From assembly GCF_024295625.1 (NCBI RefSeq), contig NZ_JANCOJ010000002.1, positions 62,001-126,000 on the forward strand: a stretch of DNA of 64,000 bases, written 5' to 3'. Each line of letters begins with the position of its first letter. Positions within the stretch are counted from its first letter, which is position 1. Shown here in pieces: positions 8,794 through 17,645 of this stretch. The notes under the pieces were generated by a model, which searched no databases, was not told where the DNA came from, and saw nothing but the letters and a program-made list of their open reading frames with translations. The stretch is from Streptococcus sp. CF8_St5-11. GTDB taxonomy: Bacteria > Bacillota > Bacilli > Lactobacillales > Streptococcaceae. A program made the position numbers and the translations under genes.

Positions 8794-9678
8794 ATGAATA
8801 TCCGGGACTTGGAATATTTTTATCAACTGTCGAAGCTAAAGTCTTATACGGACGTGGCGCATTATTTTCAAGTAAGTCAACCAACTGTGACCTATGCCAT
8901 CAAGCGATTAGAGGACCACTATGGGTGCCAGTTGGTAGAAAAATCGTCTTCTAATCGTGTTTTGCACCTGACTCAGACGGGGAAGGTTCTAGCCAATCAC
9001 GCGCGAGAGATTTTAATCGAAATCGAAAAGACGGAAAAAGCTGTTGAACGAAGTAAAAAGAATCTGTTGCGCATTGGGCTACCGCCATTGATCACCAGTG
9101 ATATCATGAAAAAATTTGGTACGCATGATGAAGAGCTTGAGATTTTTCGTCAATCGCAATTGGTGCAGTTAGGCTCAAGAGACTTGATACGATTGTTGAT
9201 GCGTGGAGATTTAGACTTTAGTCTACTAGGAAGCTTAGAACCTATTTCACACGCGCATTTGACCAGTCAGCTCTTATATAAGAAAGAATTTTTTGTGATT
9301 GTTTCGAAAGATCATCCACTAGCAGATCGCAAAGAAATTTCTTTTAAGGAGGTCTTAGAGGAGACCTTCATTTTGTTGGATGAACACCATGTGCACATGA
9401 CTGCTTTTAAACGCTTGAATGCTCGCTTTGACGACTTGGCACAGTCTACTGTTGTCTTGACTGATTCCAACTTGGTTTTGAGTTTCATCGAAGAAAATTT
9501 AGGGATTGGCCTCATGACCGATCTGACTCTTTTTCCAGAATATCCAAATCTTGTCAAAATTCCGCTGGTTGAAGAGGAAAAAACAGTCTTCTATATTAGT
9601 TATGCCTACCCAAATGAAGGGGAACCCCAAGCACTTCTTAGCTCCTTTATTGAACGATTAGAGAAGTGTGAAAAATAG
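8794..9678 (+). CDS. mleR: LysR-family regulator of malolactic fermentation
   Basis: This 294-aa LysR-type regulator has an N-terminal winged helix-turn-helix (about residues 1-60, with V-S-Q-P-T-V-T-Y-A-I-K-R-L-E at the recognition helix) followed by a periplasmic-binding-like effector domain. It is transcribed divergently from mleS-mleP, the standard arrangement for MleR, whose effector is L-malate. The shared intergenic region holds a palindrome at 8717-8737. The start ATG is preceded by a GAGGGA-type ribosome site. The function as mle activator is inferred from gene order. Confidence 0.85.
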   Translation: MNIRDLEYFYQLSKLKSYTDVAHYFQVSQPTVTYAIKRLEDHYGCQLVEKSSSNRVLHLTQTGKVLANHAREILIEIEKTEKAVERSKKNLLRIGLPPLITSDIMKKFGTHDEELEIFRQSQLVQLGSRDLIRLLMRGDLDFSLLGSLEPISHAHLTSQLLYKKEFFVIVSKDHPLADRKEISFKEVLEETFILLDEHHVHMTAFKRLNARFDDLAQSTVVLTDSNLVLSFIEENLGIGLMTDLTLFPEYPNLVKIPLVEEEKTVFYISYAYPNEGEPQALLSSFIERLEKCEK

Positions 9679-9679
9679 G

Positions 9680-9796
9680 GAAGCTGGTTTAAAATAGACC
9701 AGTAGAAAGTGACTTGAATAAAATGAGGCTTGGAGAGAAAGGAAATTCATGATTTCGCTTTGTCTGCCAGCTTTTTTTGGTGTTTTTTGGTATAAT
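9680..9796 (+). other. mleR-xseA gap: possible terminator and xseA promoter
   Basis: AAGCTGG (9681-9687) can pair with CCAGCT (9767-9772), which is followed by seven T. Alternatively CTGGT can pair locally with ACCAG (around 9684-9702). This allows a terminator after mleR, possibly with two mutually exclusive folds. An extended -10, TGGTATAAT, ends at 9796 and likely starts the xseA operon. No gene is seen. Confidence 0.45.
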
Positions 9797-9830
9797 TAAA
9801 CTTGATCATATTCTGTAGAAAGGAGTTCCT

Positions 9831-11171
9831 ATGTCCAACTATTTATCCGTATCCAGTCTGACCAAATACCTCAAGTTAAAATTTGATAAGGACCCCTATT
9901 TGGAGCGGGTCTATTTGACAGGTCAGGTCTCGAATTTTCGGAAGCGTCCCAATCACCAGTATTTCTCTCTAAAGGATGAAAAGGCTGTGATTCAGGCGAC
10001 TGTTTGGGCTGGGATCTATAAGAGTTTTGGCTTTGAGCTAGAAGAAGGCATGAAGATCAACGTCATTGGACGGATTCAGCTTTATGAACCAAGTGGGAGT
10101 TATTCCATTGTCATCGAAAAGGCGGAGCCAGATGGGGTAGGGGCCTTAGCCATCCAATTTGAGCAACTCAAGAAAAAGTTGACCGAAGAAGGGCTTTTTC
10201 AGGATCGGTGGAAGCAAGCTCTACCGCAATTCCCAAGAAAGATCGGGGTGGTCACTAGTCAAAGTGGGGCCGTGATTCGCGATATTATCACAACGGTGAG
10301 CCGTCGTTTTCCTGGTGTGGACATCGTACTCTACCCGACCAAGGTCCAGGGAGAAGGCGCTGCAAGTGAGGTGGTTGCTAATATCCAGAAGGCCAATGCT
10401 CGGACGGACCTAGATGTCTTGATCATCGGTCGTGGGGGTGGTTCGATTGAAGACCTCTGGGCCTTTAATGAAGAGCCAGTTGTGCGGGCTATTTTTGAGT
10501 CTAGAATTCCCATTATTTCCAGTGTGGGACATGAGACAGACACGACTCTAGCAGATTTTGTAGCGGACCGACGAGCCGCTACTCCGACGGCAGCAGCTGA
10601 ATTAGCCACTCCGGTGACGAAATTAGATCTCTTGTCGCATTTACAAAAGCAGGAGAATCGCATGGCAACAGCCATGTCCAATCGTTTGGCCTATAATCGA
10701 GAACGTTTGGCCAAATTAAGTCAATCGGTTATTTTTAGACAGCCTGAAAGACTCTATGATGGCTACCTGCAAAAGATTGACCAGTTGCAATTGCGCTTGA
10801 AACAAGGGATGCGGGATGCTTATGGACAAGGGGCCAATCAGCTACAAGGTCTGCGTCATCGCTTAGAAGCTATGTCTCCATTGCATCGTATCGAGCGTTA
10901 TCAAGACCGTGTTCTCCAAGATAAGAGGATCTTAACCAGTCGAATGGAACAAGTCCTAAAAGATCAAAAGGTCAAGGTGCAAGGTTTATCAGAAGCCCTA
11001 TTGATGCTGGATACCAGTCGGATTATTGCGCGTGGCTATGCCATGGTCAAGCAAGACGATCAAGTCTTGGATTCGGTTGCGAAAGTAAAAGAAGGAGACC
11101 CGCTGTCCCTCATCATGAGAGATGGCCAGTTAGAAGTAGAGGTAAAACATGTCGAAAGAAAAGAAATTTGA
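9831..11171 (+). CDS. xseA: exodeoxyribonuclease VII large subunit
   Basis: This 446-aa catalytic subunit of exonuclease VII degrades single-stranded DNA from both ends and acts in repair. The N-terminal OB-fold (about 1-100, with Y-L-T-G-Q-V-S-N) binds DNA. The catalytic domain shows L-I-I-G-R-G-G-G-S-x-E-D-L-W near 199-212 and G-H-E-T-D near 240, and is followed by a long coiled-coil region. It starts after a GAAAGGAG ribosome site and overlaps xseB by 23 bp, so the subunits are translationally coupled. It is the first gene of a dense operon running to the metallophosphatase. Confidence 0.95.
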   Translation: MSNYLSVSSLTKYLKLKFDKDPYLERVYLTGQVSNFRKRPNHQYFSLKDEKAVIQATVWAGIYKSFGFELEEGMKINVIGRIQLYEPSGSYSIVIEKAEPDGVGALAIQFEQLKKKLTEEGLFQDRWKQALPQFPRKIGVVTSQSGAVIRDIITTVSRRFPGVDIVLYPTKVQGEGAASEVVANIQKANARTDLDVLIIGRGGGSIEDLWAFNEEPVVRAIFESRIPIISSVGHETDTTLADFVADRRAATPTAAAELATPVTKLDLLSHLQKQENRMATAMSNRLAYNRERLAKLSQSVIFRQPERLYDGYLQKIDQLQLRLKQGMRDAYGQGANQLQGLRHRLEAMSPLHRIERYQDRVLQDKRILTSRMEQVLKDQKVKVQGLSEALLMLDTSRIIARGYAMVKQDDQVLDSVAKVKEGDPLSLIMRDGQLEVEVKHVERKEI

Positions 11172-11361
11172 AGAAAATTTAGCAGATTTGGAAGACATCG
11201 TCCAAAAATTGGAGAGTGGTGATGTGGCTCTTGAAGAAGCGATTACAGAATTCCAAAAAGGAATGAAGTTGTCAAAAGAATTGCAAGATACCTTGGATCA
11301 AGCAGAGAAAACCTTGGTCAAGGTCATGCAAGCAGATGGTACTGAAGCGGATCTAGCATGA
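11149..11361 (+). CDS. xseB: exodeoxyribonuclease VII small subunit
   Basis: This 70-aa acidic helical protein has the family motif L-x-x-L-E-x-I-V-x-x-L-E-x-G-D-x-x-L-E-E at residues 11-31. Several XseB copies wrap the helical arms of XseA. Overlap with xseA (23 bp) and with ispA (4 bp, ATGA) shows tight coupling. Confidence 0.95.
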   Translation: MSKEKKFEENLADLEDIVQKLESGDVALEEAITEFQKGMKLSKELQDTLDQAEKTLVKVMQADGTEADLA

Positions 11362-12233
11362 GACAAGAAGAAAAACGAAATAGAGTAGAACAAGCGATTC
11401 GCTCTTTTTATGAGGAAAAATCCATCGCTCCCCATTTAGTGGAGTCGGTCCTTTATTCGATTCAAGCAGGTGGAAAACGCCTGCGCCCAATGCTTCTTCT
11501 AGAATTGTTAGAAGCCTTCGGTCAGGAGTTGACAGAGGCTCATTTTCAAGTGGCAGGGGCTTTGGAGATGATCCACACAGGAAGCCTTATTCATGATGAT
11601 CTACCGGCCATGGACAATGACGATTACCGTCGGGGGCAATTGACCAACCACAAGAAATTTGGAGAAGACCTGGCAATTTTAGCAGGAGATGCACTTTTCC
11701 TCGATCCCTTTGGAATGATTGCTGCGAGTGACCTTTCATATGCGGTCAAGGTCTCTTTGATCCTTGAGTTATCAGATGCTTCCGGCAGTCGTGGAATGGT
11801 AGCTGGCCAAGTCCTTGACATGGAAGGGGAGCACAAACAGCTCACTCTAGCAGAATTGCAAACCATCCATGCCAATAAGACAGGACGTCTCCTTGCCTAT
11901 CCATTCATCGCAGCAGCCTCGATTTTAGAGTTGCAAGCAGACATTGGTCAGCTTTTAGAAACAATTGGGAAAACATTAGGGCTGGCTTTTCAAGTACGGG
12001 ATGATATTTTGGATTTGGTCGCTGATTTTGAAGCTCTGGGTAAGACTCCTCAAAAGGACTTAGTGGCAGAAAAATCGACTTATCCAGCCCTCTTGGGATT
12101 GGAAGAATCAAAAGCTTTGCTTACAAGCGAATTAGACGTTTGCGAGAACTTGTTGGATCAGATGACAGCTTCTTGCGACTTTGATCCGCAAGCAATCAAG
12201 AAATTAATAGAAGGATTACGAATAGATGGCTAA
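11358..12233 (+). CDS. ispA: farnesyl (polyprenyl) diphosphate synthase
   Basis: This 291-aa trans-isoprenyl diphosphate synthase condenses IPP with allylic diphosphates to make farnesyl diphosphate, the precursor of the undecaprenyl carrier. The first Asp-rich motif is D-D-L-P-A-M-D (beginning near residue 80) with the following R-R-G-like region, and the second is D-D-I-L-D near 214-218. The G-K-R-L-R-P motif is near residue 39. The xseA-xseB-ispA-tlyA-argR-recN order is conserved in lactic acid bacteria. Overlaps of 4 and 8 bp with its neighbours indicate an operon. Confidence 0.93.
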   Translation: MRQEEKRNRVEQAIRSFYEEKSIAPHLVESVLYSIQAGGKRLRPMLLLELLEAFGQELTEAHFQVAGALEMIHTGSLIHDDLPAMDNDDYRRGQLTNHKKFGEDLAILAGDALFLDPFGMIAASDLSYAVKVSLILELSDASGSRGMVAGQVLDMEGEHKQLTLAELQTIHANKTGRLLAYPFIAAASILELQADIGQLLETIGKTLGLAFQVRDDILDLVADFEALGKTPQKDLVAEKSTYPALLGLEESKALLTSELDVCENLLDQMTASCDFDPQAIKKLIEGLRIDG

Positions 12234-13044
12234 GGAAAGAGTGGATGTATTAGCCTATAAACAAGGCCTATTTGATACCCGCGAACAAGCCAAAAGAGGG
12301 GTGATGGCAGGCCTTGTCGTTGCCGTTATCAATGGTGAGCGCTTTGATAAACCGGGTGAAAAAATTGATGAAGCGACCGAGTTGAAATTAAAGGGTGAAA
12401 AGCTCAAGCATGTCAGCCGCGGCGGACTCAAATTAGAAAAAGCCTTGAACCAATTTGGCTTAACTGTAGAGGATAAAATTGCGATTGATATTGGAGCTTC
12501 TACAGGTGGCTTTACAGATGTCATGCTGCAAAATGGAGCCAGCCAGGTCTTTTCGGTGGATGTCGGGACCAATCAGTTGGCCTGGAAATTGCGCAATGAT
12601 CCTCGGGTAGTCTCGATGGAACAGTTCAATTTCCGCTATGCCCAGCCAGATGATTTTGAAGCGACACCGAGCTTTGCGAGTATCGATGTCAGCTTTATTT
12701 CCTTGGACTTGATTCTGCCAGCCCTTCACCGGATTTTGGCAGAAAATGGACAAGTCGTAGCGCTGGTCAAACCTCAGTTTGAGGCAGGACGCGAGCAGAT
12801 CGGAAAAAATGGGATCATTAAGGATCCTAAGATTCATTTAGCGGTTCTTGAAAAGGTCGCTACATTTGCAGGAACGCATGGCTTTTCTGTAATGGGAGTA
12901 GATTATTCCCCTATCCAAGGAGGCCATGGCAACATCGAATTTTTGATGTATCTAGAAAAAAAAGAAGAGAAAACAAAGCCAACGACAGAGCAGCTGGAGG
13001 CTGTTGTGGAGCTGGCACATAAGGAATTTAAACATGAAGAGTAA
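12226..13044 (+). CDS. tlyA: TlyA-family rRNA 2'-O-methyltransferase
   Basis: This 272-aa protein has an N-terminal S4 RNA-binding domain (about 3-65) and an FtsJ/RrmJ-type methyltransferase domain. The SAM motif D-I-G-A-S-T-G-G-F-T-D lies near 89-99 and a K-D-K-E-like catalytic arrangement includes the segment V-A-L-V-K-P-Q-F-E. Members methylate cytidines of 16S and/or 23S rRNA; the older name hemolysin is misleading. It overlaps ispA upstream by 8 bp and argR downstream by 11 bp. Confidence 0.92.
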   Translation: MAKERVDVLAYKQGLFDTREQAKRGVMAGLVVAVINGERFDKPGEKIDEATELKLKGEKLKHVSRGGLKLEKALNQFGLTVEDKIAIDIGASTGGFTDVMLQNGASQVFSVDVGTNQLAWKLRNDPRVVSMEQFNFRYAQPDDFEATPSFASIDVSFISLDLILPALHRILAENGQVVALVKPQFEAGREQIGKNGIIKDPKIHLAVLEKVATFAGTHGFSVMGVDYSPIQGGHGNIEFLMYLEKKEEKTKPTTEQLEAVVELAHKEFKHEE

Positions 13045-13468
13045 GAATATCAGATTAGAAAAAATTCGCCGCTTCATTCGCGATCATGAAGTAGGGACCC
13101 AAGAAGAGATCGTCGAACATTTGAAAGAAGAAGGCATCTCAGCAACCCAAGCGACGGTATCACGGGATATCAAAGAATTGGGCATCGTAAAACGCCCTCT
13201 GAAAGACATGACCTATGTCTATGAATTGCCACGTAAGCACCACCAAGGAATTGGGATGATTGAAAGCAATATCTTGTCTCATCGTCGCATGGGAGAATAT
13301 GTCAATTTCACCATGGTTCCAGGGACAGCGCCTTTAGTCAAACGTCGTTTGAGGGAGATTTATAAGGATCATATCTTTAGTATTGTCGCAGATGATGATA
13401 CGATTTTACTGATTGCTTATTCCGCACCAGAAGCAGAGAATATCCTCAAATCAATCTTTGGGTGGTAA
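13034..13468 (+). CDS. argR: ArgR/AhrC-family arginine repressor
   Basis: This 144-aa protein has an N-terminal winged helix (recognition segment A-T-V-S-R-D-I-K-E-L near 42-51) and a C-terminal oligomerisation and arginine-binding domain (G-T-A-P-L-V...D-D-D-T-I-L-L-I). ATG 13034 is used rather than the upstream in-frame 13004 because it gives the standard N-terminus and follows an AAGGA site inside tlyA. ArgR regulators in streptococci are usually multiple; this copy, between tlyA and recN, is the conserved AhrC/ArgR-type one. It ends 6 bp before recN. Confidence 0.92.
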   Translation: MKSKNIRLEKIRRFIRDHEVGTQEEIVEHLKEEGISATQATVSRDIKELGIVKRPLKDMTYVYELPRKHHQGIGMIESNILSHRRMGEYVNFTMVPGTAPLVKRRLREIYKDHIFSIVADDDTILLIAYSAPEAENILKSIFGW

Positions 13469-13474
13469 GAGCCT

Positions 13475-15133
13475 ATGCTATTAGAAATTTCGATTAAGAA
13501 CTTTGCCATTATCGAAGAGATTTCCTTAAATTTTGAAAAGGGGATGACGGTACTGACAGGGGAAACAGGTGCAGGGAAATCCATCATTATCGATGCTATG
13601 AACATGATGCTGGGAAGCCGTGCAACGACGGATGTCATTCGACACGGAGCCCCAAAAGCGGAAATCGAAGGTCTCTTTGCTGTTGAGAGCAATCGCCACT
13701 TGACGGCTCTCTTTGAAGAGCAAGGACTAGAGTGGACCGATGAGTTGATCATCCGCCGAGAGATCCTGCAAAATGGACGAAGTGTCAGTCGGATCAATGG
13801 CCAAATGGTGAATTTATCGGTCTTAAAAGCAGTCGGCCAACATTTGGTGGACATCCATGGCCAGCATGATCAGGAAGAACTCATGCGCCCCCAATTGCAT
13901 ATCACTATGCTAGATGAATTTGGGGATGCAGCCTTTTTCCAAACGAAAGCCGCTTATCGTCAGACCTTTGAAGATTACAAACGACTGCGCAAACAAGTGG
14001 TGGAACTCCAGCGCAACCAGCAGGAAAACAAGGCCCGTATTGAGATGTTGGAGTTTCAGATTGCGGAGATTGAGGCAGCTGCCTTGGAAGTGGATGAGGA
14101 TGTGCGTTTGGAGCAAGAACGCCAACGCCTGCTCAATCATAAAATGATCGCAGATATCCTAACCAATGCCTATACCATGCTGGATGCAGAAGAGTTTTCG
14201 AGTCTAGCCAATGTTCGCTCAGCCATGAATGATCTGGAAAGCATCGAAGAATACGATCCCAGCTACAAAGAGCTCTCAGGCCAGCTGGCGGAAACCTTCT
14301 ATGCCCTTGAGGACATTACCAAACGCTTAGAAGATGTGGTCGATGGTCTGGAGTTTGATGGCAATCGCCTCATGCAGGTGGAGTCGCGTTTGGATTTGAT
14401 TCATTCCATCACGCGAAAGTATGGTGGCCAAGTCAAGGATGTCTTGGAATACCTGGCGCAAATTACTAAAGAATATAGTCTCCTCACCGGAAGTGACCTC
14501 TCATCTGAGAAATTAGAAAAAGAACTCAAACGTTTGGAAAAGAGTTTGGTATCCTTGGCTCAAGATTTGAGTGATCAGCGGCATGCCCTGGCCCAAGCTT
14601 TAGAAAATGAAATCCAGCAAGAATTAGCGGACCTTTACATGGACAAGGCGCGCTTTCAAGTGCGCTTTAGCAAAGCTAAGTTTAATCGTGAAGGAAATGA
14701 AGCTGTTGAATTTTACATATCGACTAACCCAGGTGAGGACTTTAAACCGCTGGTCAAGGTAGCATCCGGCGGAGAATTGTCACGCTTGATGTTGGCCATT
14801 AAGTCTGCTTTTTCTCGAAAAGAAGGAAAAACCAGTATCGTCTTTGATGAGGTAGACACAGGAGTTTCTGGGCGCGTGGCCCAAGCGATCGCAGCGAAAA
14901 TTCATAAGATTGGTCAAAATGGCCAAGTGCTTGCTATCTCGCACCTACCTCAAGTCATCGCAGCAGCGGATTATCAATTCTATATTGAAAAGATCAGTGA
15001 TGCACACTCTACCGTATCTACGGTTCGCTTGCTCAATAGAGAAGAACGAATCGAAGAAATTGCCAAGATGCTTGCAGGAGAGGATCTAACGGAAGCTGCC
15101 CGTCAACAGGCAGAGCAACTTCTCAAGCGTTAA
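13475..15133 (+). CDS. recN: DNA repair protein RecN
   Basis: This 552-aa SMC-like ATPase acts early at double-strand breaks. Walker A is G-E-T-G-A-G-K-S at 29-36, the ABC-type signature region (A-S-G-G-E-L-S-R) is near 428-435, and Walker B V-F-D-E-V-D-T-G is near 455-462. Two long coiled coils span about 150-390 around a short hinge. The length and order match full-length RecN. The gene is part of the xseA operon. Confidence 0.96.
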   Translation: MLLEISIKNFAIIEEISLNFEKGMTVLTGETGAGKSIIIDAMNMMLGSRATTDVIRHGAPKAEIEGLFAVESNRHLTALFEEQGLEWTDELIIRREILQNGRSVSRINGQMVNLSVLKAVGQHLVDIHGQHDQEELMRPQLHITMLDEFGDAAFFQTKAAYRQTFEDYKRLRKQVVELQRNQQENKARIEMLEFQIAEIEAAALEVDEDVRLEQERQRLLNHKMIADILTNAYTMLDAEEFSSLANVRSAMNDLESIEEYDPSYKELSGQLAETFYALEDITKRLEDVVDGLEFDGNRLMQVESRLDLIHSITRKYGGQVKDVLEYLAQITKEYSLLTGSDLSSEKLEKELKRLEKSLVSLAQDLSDQRHALAQALENEIQQELADLYMDKARFQVRFSKAKFNREGNEAVEFYISTNPGEDFKPLVKVASGGELSRLMLAIKSAFSRKEGKTSIVFDEVDTGVSGRVAQAIAAKIHKIGQNGQVLAISHLPQVIAAADYQFYIEKISDAHSTVSTVRLLNREERIEEIAKMLAGEDLTEAARQQAEQLLKR

Positions 15134-15153
15134 GAGAAAGAAGGTTTATAACC

Positions 15154-15882
15154 ATGTCAACATACTTTGTAGTCGGAGATATTCACGGGAAAGCACAAAT
15201 GCTAGAAGAGCTCATGACAGAGTGGGACAGAAAAGCTCAATTGGTCTTTTTAGGGGATTTGATAGATCGAGGCGAAAACAGCAAACGATCGATTGAGATC
15301 GTAAAAGACTACGTAGACCATCACGGAGCTGTTTGCCTTTCCGGAAATCACGAGTACATGTTTTTAGCTTGGTTGGACAATCCAGAAGAGCGTTATGACC
15401 ACTACCGAAGAAATGGTGGCGATACGACCATTAATTCTCTATTGGGACGCCCGCTCGATGCTCCTGTAGATGGCATTGCGGATGCGCAAGCAGTAGAAAA
15501 TGCCGTTCCTGACTTGGTGGCCTTCATCCGTAGTTTGCCTTTTGACTACGAGACAGAGACCTATTATTTTGTACACGCTGGTGTGGATCTAACCCTTGAA
15601 AATTGGCGAGAAACCAGTGATTATCAAAAGGTCTGGATCCGAAAACCATTCCATGAAGCTGAGAATCATACAGGCAAATGGATCGTCTTTGGCCATACAC
15701 CGGTCTATGGACTGCTCAATGAGCCAGTCGGTACCGAAAATCTTTGGATTTCAGATCAGAAAATGGGCGTCGATGGGGGCGCTGTCTTTGGTGGAGTCCT
15801 CCATGGATTGCTCTTGGATGATCAAGGCATTGTCCATGACCATGTCCTTCATAATACAGGTTTTTCTGCCGCAGACGACTGA
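15154..15882 (+). CDS. metallophosphatase (PPP-type serine/threonine phosphatase fold)
   Basis: This 242-aa calcineurin-like phosphoesterase has the complete metal-binding motif set: G-D-I-H-G-K at 8-13, G-D-L-I-D-R-G near 33-39, G-N-H-E near 68-71, H-A-G near 142-144 and G-H-T-P near 177-180. This pattern matches the PrpA/ApaH-like branch acting on phosphoproteins or nucleotides; the substrate is unknown. It lies 20 bp after recN, so it probably ends the operon. Confidence 0.88.
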   Translation: MSTYFVVGDIHGKAQMLEELMTEWDRKAQLVFLGDLIDRGENSKRSIEIVKDYVDHHGAVCLSGNHEYMFLAWLDNPEERYDHYRRNGGDTTINSLLGRPLDAPVDGIADAQAVENAVPDLVAFIRSLPFDYETETYYFVHAGVDLTLENWRETSDYQKVWIRKPFHEAENHTGKWIVFGHTPVYGLLNEPVGTENLWISDQKMGVDGGAVFGGVLHGLLLDDQGIVHDHVLHNTGFSAADD

Positions 15883-15926
15883 GGAAGCAGGAATAGATAT
15901 CTTTCACTGCAAAACCCCGTGTTTTT

Positions 15927-15935
15927 TGATATAAT
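15927..15935 (+). promoter_or_regulatory. extended -10 promoter of the degV gene
   Basis: TGATATAAT (15927-15935) lies about 36 bp before the start of the DegV-family gene. No strong -35 is seen, as is common with extended -10 promoters. Confidence 0.55.
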
Positions 15936-15971
15936 GAAAGCAGAACATTCTTAGGAAGAGTATAGAAATAT

Positions 15972-16805
15972 ATGGCAAATATTAAAATAGTTACAGACTC
16001 ATCTATTACAATTGAGCCTGAAGTGGTTGAAGAATATGGCATTACCATTGTGCCACTTTCTGTTATGGTGGATGGAGTCCTTTATTCCGACAGTGAGTTG
16101 GGCGAAGGGGACTTCTTGCGCTTAATGCAGTCTAGCAAAAACCTTCCAAAGACCAGCCAACCACCCGTTGGAGTCTTTGCGGAGGTGTATGAAAAGTTAG
16201 CAGCAGACGGAGCTCACATCGTTTCGATTCATATGTCTCATGCCTTGTCAGGAACAGTAGAGGCAGCTCGTCAAGGGGCAACCTTATCTGGAGCAGATGT
16301 GACCGTGATTGATAGTGGCTATACAGACCAAGCCATGAAGTTTCAAGTGGTTGAGGCGGCTAAGTTGGCTAAAGAAGGAGCAGATCTAGACACCGTTTTA
16401 GCTCGTATCGAAGAAGTCAAAGAAAAGACAGAGTTGTATATCGGCGTATCTACCTTGGAAAATCTAGTTAAAGGTGGTCGGATTGGCCGTGTTACCGGAC
16501 TTTTGAGCTCGCTTCTTAACATCCGTGTGGTGATGCAAATGAAGGACCATCAGTTGGAACCAATCGTCAAAGGACGTGGAAACAAGACCTTTAAGAAATG
16601 GTTGGATGAATTGGTAGAGAAACTTTCCCATAATAAGGTGGCTGAGATCGGAATCTCTTATGCAGGAACACCAGAGTGGGCCAATGAAATGAAGGCTCAG
16701 TTGCAATCGCTCGTTGAAAAAGCAATCCCTGTTCTCGAAACTGGATCGATTATTCAAACCCATACAGGTGAGAATGCATTTGCAGTTTTGGTACGCTACG
16801 AATAA
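15972..16805 (+). CDS. DegV-family fatty-acid-binding protein
   Basis: This 277-aa protein of the DegV/FakB family binds a fatty acid and presents it to the kinase FakA for phosphorylation, feeding exogenous lipids into membranes. Family marks are the N-terminal K-I-V-T-D-S-S, the T-S-Q-P central motif near 60, the S-G-T-x-x-A-A motif near 94, and the C-terminal G-P/G-E-N-A-like region. It has its own promoter. Which FakB paralogue it represents cannot be told. Confidence 0.88.
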   Translation: MANIKIVTDSSITIEPEVVEEYGITIVPLSVMVDGVLYSDSELGEGDFLRLMQSSKNLPKTSQPPVGVFAEVYEKLAADGAHIVSIHMSHALSGTVEAARQGATLSGADVTVIDSGYTDQAMKFQVVEAAKLAKEGADLDTVLARIEEVKEKTELYIGVSTLENLVKGGRIGRVTGLLSSLLNIRVVMQMKDHQLEPIVKGRGNKTFKKWLDELVEKLSHNKVAEIGISYAGTPEWANEMKAQLQSLVEKAIPVLETGSIIQTHTGENAFAVLVRYE

Positions 16806-16839
16806 GCTGAATAAATGTTTGAAAAAACAGGTTTAGTAC

Positions 16840-16868
16840 TTGACCTAAAGGCTTTTTTTAGATATTAT
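16840..16868 (+). promoter_or_regulatory. promoter of hup
   Basis: TTGACC (16840-16845) and TATTAT (16863-16868) are separated by 17 bp. They lie about 48 bp before the HU start, with a GGAGG ribosome site between. Confidence 0.75.
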
Positions 16869-16915
16869 AGTACTGTTAAGGCGTAAAGCCTAAAAAAATT
16901 TGGAGGATTTGTTAA

Positions 16916-17191
16916 ATGGCTAACAAACAAGATTTGATCGCAAAAGTGGCAGAAGCTACAGAATTGACTAAAAAAGATTCAGCAGCAGCTGTTGACGCTG
17001 TATTCGCAGCAGTTTCAGAATACCTTTCAAAAGGTGAAAAAGTTCAATTGATCGGTTTCGGTAACTTCGAAGTTCGTGAACGTGCAGCTCGTAAAGGTCG
17101 CAACCCACAAACTGGTAAAGAAATCAAAATCGCAGCTTCTAAAGTTCCAGCATTCAAAGCTGGTAAAGCTCTTAAAGAAGCAGTTAAATAA
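16916..17191 (+). CDS. hup: HU histone-like DNA-binding protein
   Basis: This 91-aa nucleoid protein bends DNA. The family's G-F-G-x-F-x-V-x-x-R-x-A-R-x-G-R-N-P beta-arm motif is present at about 46-63 with the proline tip. Codon use is strongly biased to preferred codons, fitting high expression; in streptococci this single HU is essential. A strong promoter and GGAGG site precede it, and a terminator follows at 17204-17236. Confidence 0.97.
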   Translation: MANKQDLIAKVAEATELTKKDSAAAVDAVFAAVSEYLSKGEKVQLIGFGNFEVRERAARKGRNPQTGKEIKIAASKVPAFKAGKALKEAVK

Positions 17192-17203
17192 TTGCATTTT
17201 GAA

Positions 17204-17236
17204 AAGCCATCCTAGATTTCTAGGGTGGTTTTTTTG
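17204..17236 (+). terminator. terminator of hup
   Basis: AAGCCATCCTAGA pairs with TCTAGGGTGGTT (with G-U pairs) across a two-base loop and is followed by a T run. Confidence 0.8.
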
Positions 17237-17266
17237 TTGGACAGCTCTATAGGATAAGGGTATAAT
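17237..17266 (+). promoter_or_regulatory. promoter of the small membrane protein
   Basis: TTGGAC (17237-17242) and a perfect TATAAT (17261-17266) are 18 bp apart, 26 bp before an ATG with an A/G-rich ribosome site. Confidence 0.65.
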
Positions 17267-17292
17267 AGGAAAAAAGAAAGAGAGAAAAGACC

Positions 17293-17448
17293 ATGCGATT
17301 CATTTTAGGACTCTTTGCCTTGTTGTTTATCCGACCTATTTTGTATCTGCTGAAAGGGCTGTGGTTTGTACTGGAATTTTGCTTTATGATCCTCGTGGTC
17401 AAAATGATCTTAGGAACCGTGCGCTGGATGACCAGTTGGATCGGCTGA
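17293..17448 (+). CDS. small hydrophobic membrane protein, 51 aa
   Basis: ATG 17293 opens a 51-codon frame ending TGA at 17448. The product is almost entirely hydrophobic, with a first segment L-G-L-F-A-L-L-F-I, a short R-P turn, and a second segment W-F-V-L-E-F-C-F-M-I-L-V-V. It carries few charges and a tryptophan-rich C-terminus. It has its own promoter and a GAAAGAGAGAAAAG ribosome region, which supports real expression. No function is recognised; it could be a small membrane regulator or a type I toxin-like peptide, but no antisense RNA was identified. Confidence 0.55.
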   Translation: MRFILGLFALLFIRPILYLLKGLWFVLEFCFMILVVKMILGTVRWMTSWIG

Positions 17449-17463
17449 GAGTAGATGAATCTA

Positions 17464-17554
17464 TTTCAGGCTCGTGAATCAATGTCCACTGGACATAACC
17501 TCGCTTTTCCGTTTTCAAGCTCGTGAAAAAAATGTCCACTGGACATTTTTTTTA
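17464..17554. repeat. duplicated palindrome unit between the small ORF and perR
   Basis: Two copies, 17464-17496 and 17513-17546, share TTTCA-R-GCTCGTGAA followed by the 15-base palindrome ATGTCCACTGGACAT. The palindromes start exactly 50 bp apart (17482 and 17532). In the second copy the palindrome is flanked by A and T runs and should act as a rho-independent terminator. Confidence 0.7.
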
Positions 17555-17592
17555 ATTAAAAGCATTCTAAATAGTGATTTATTTTGAAACAT

Positions 17593-17600
17593 GCTATAAT
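17593..17600 (+). promoter_or_regulatory. extended -10 promoter of perR
   Basis: TGCTATAAT, ending at 17600, lies 45 bp upstream of the GTG start and inside the longest open frame, so the longer N-terminus is rejected. Confidence 0.6.
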
Positions 17601-17645
17601 AGGGGTAACGAATCGATTAAATCAAATTGGAAAGGGGGGATCATA

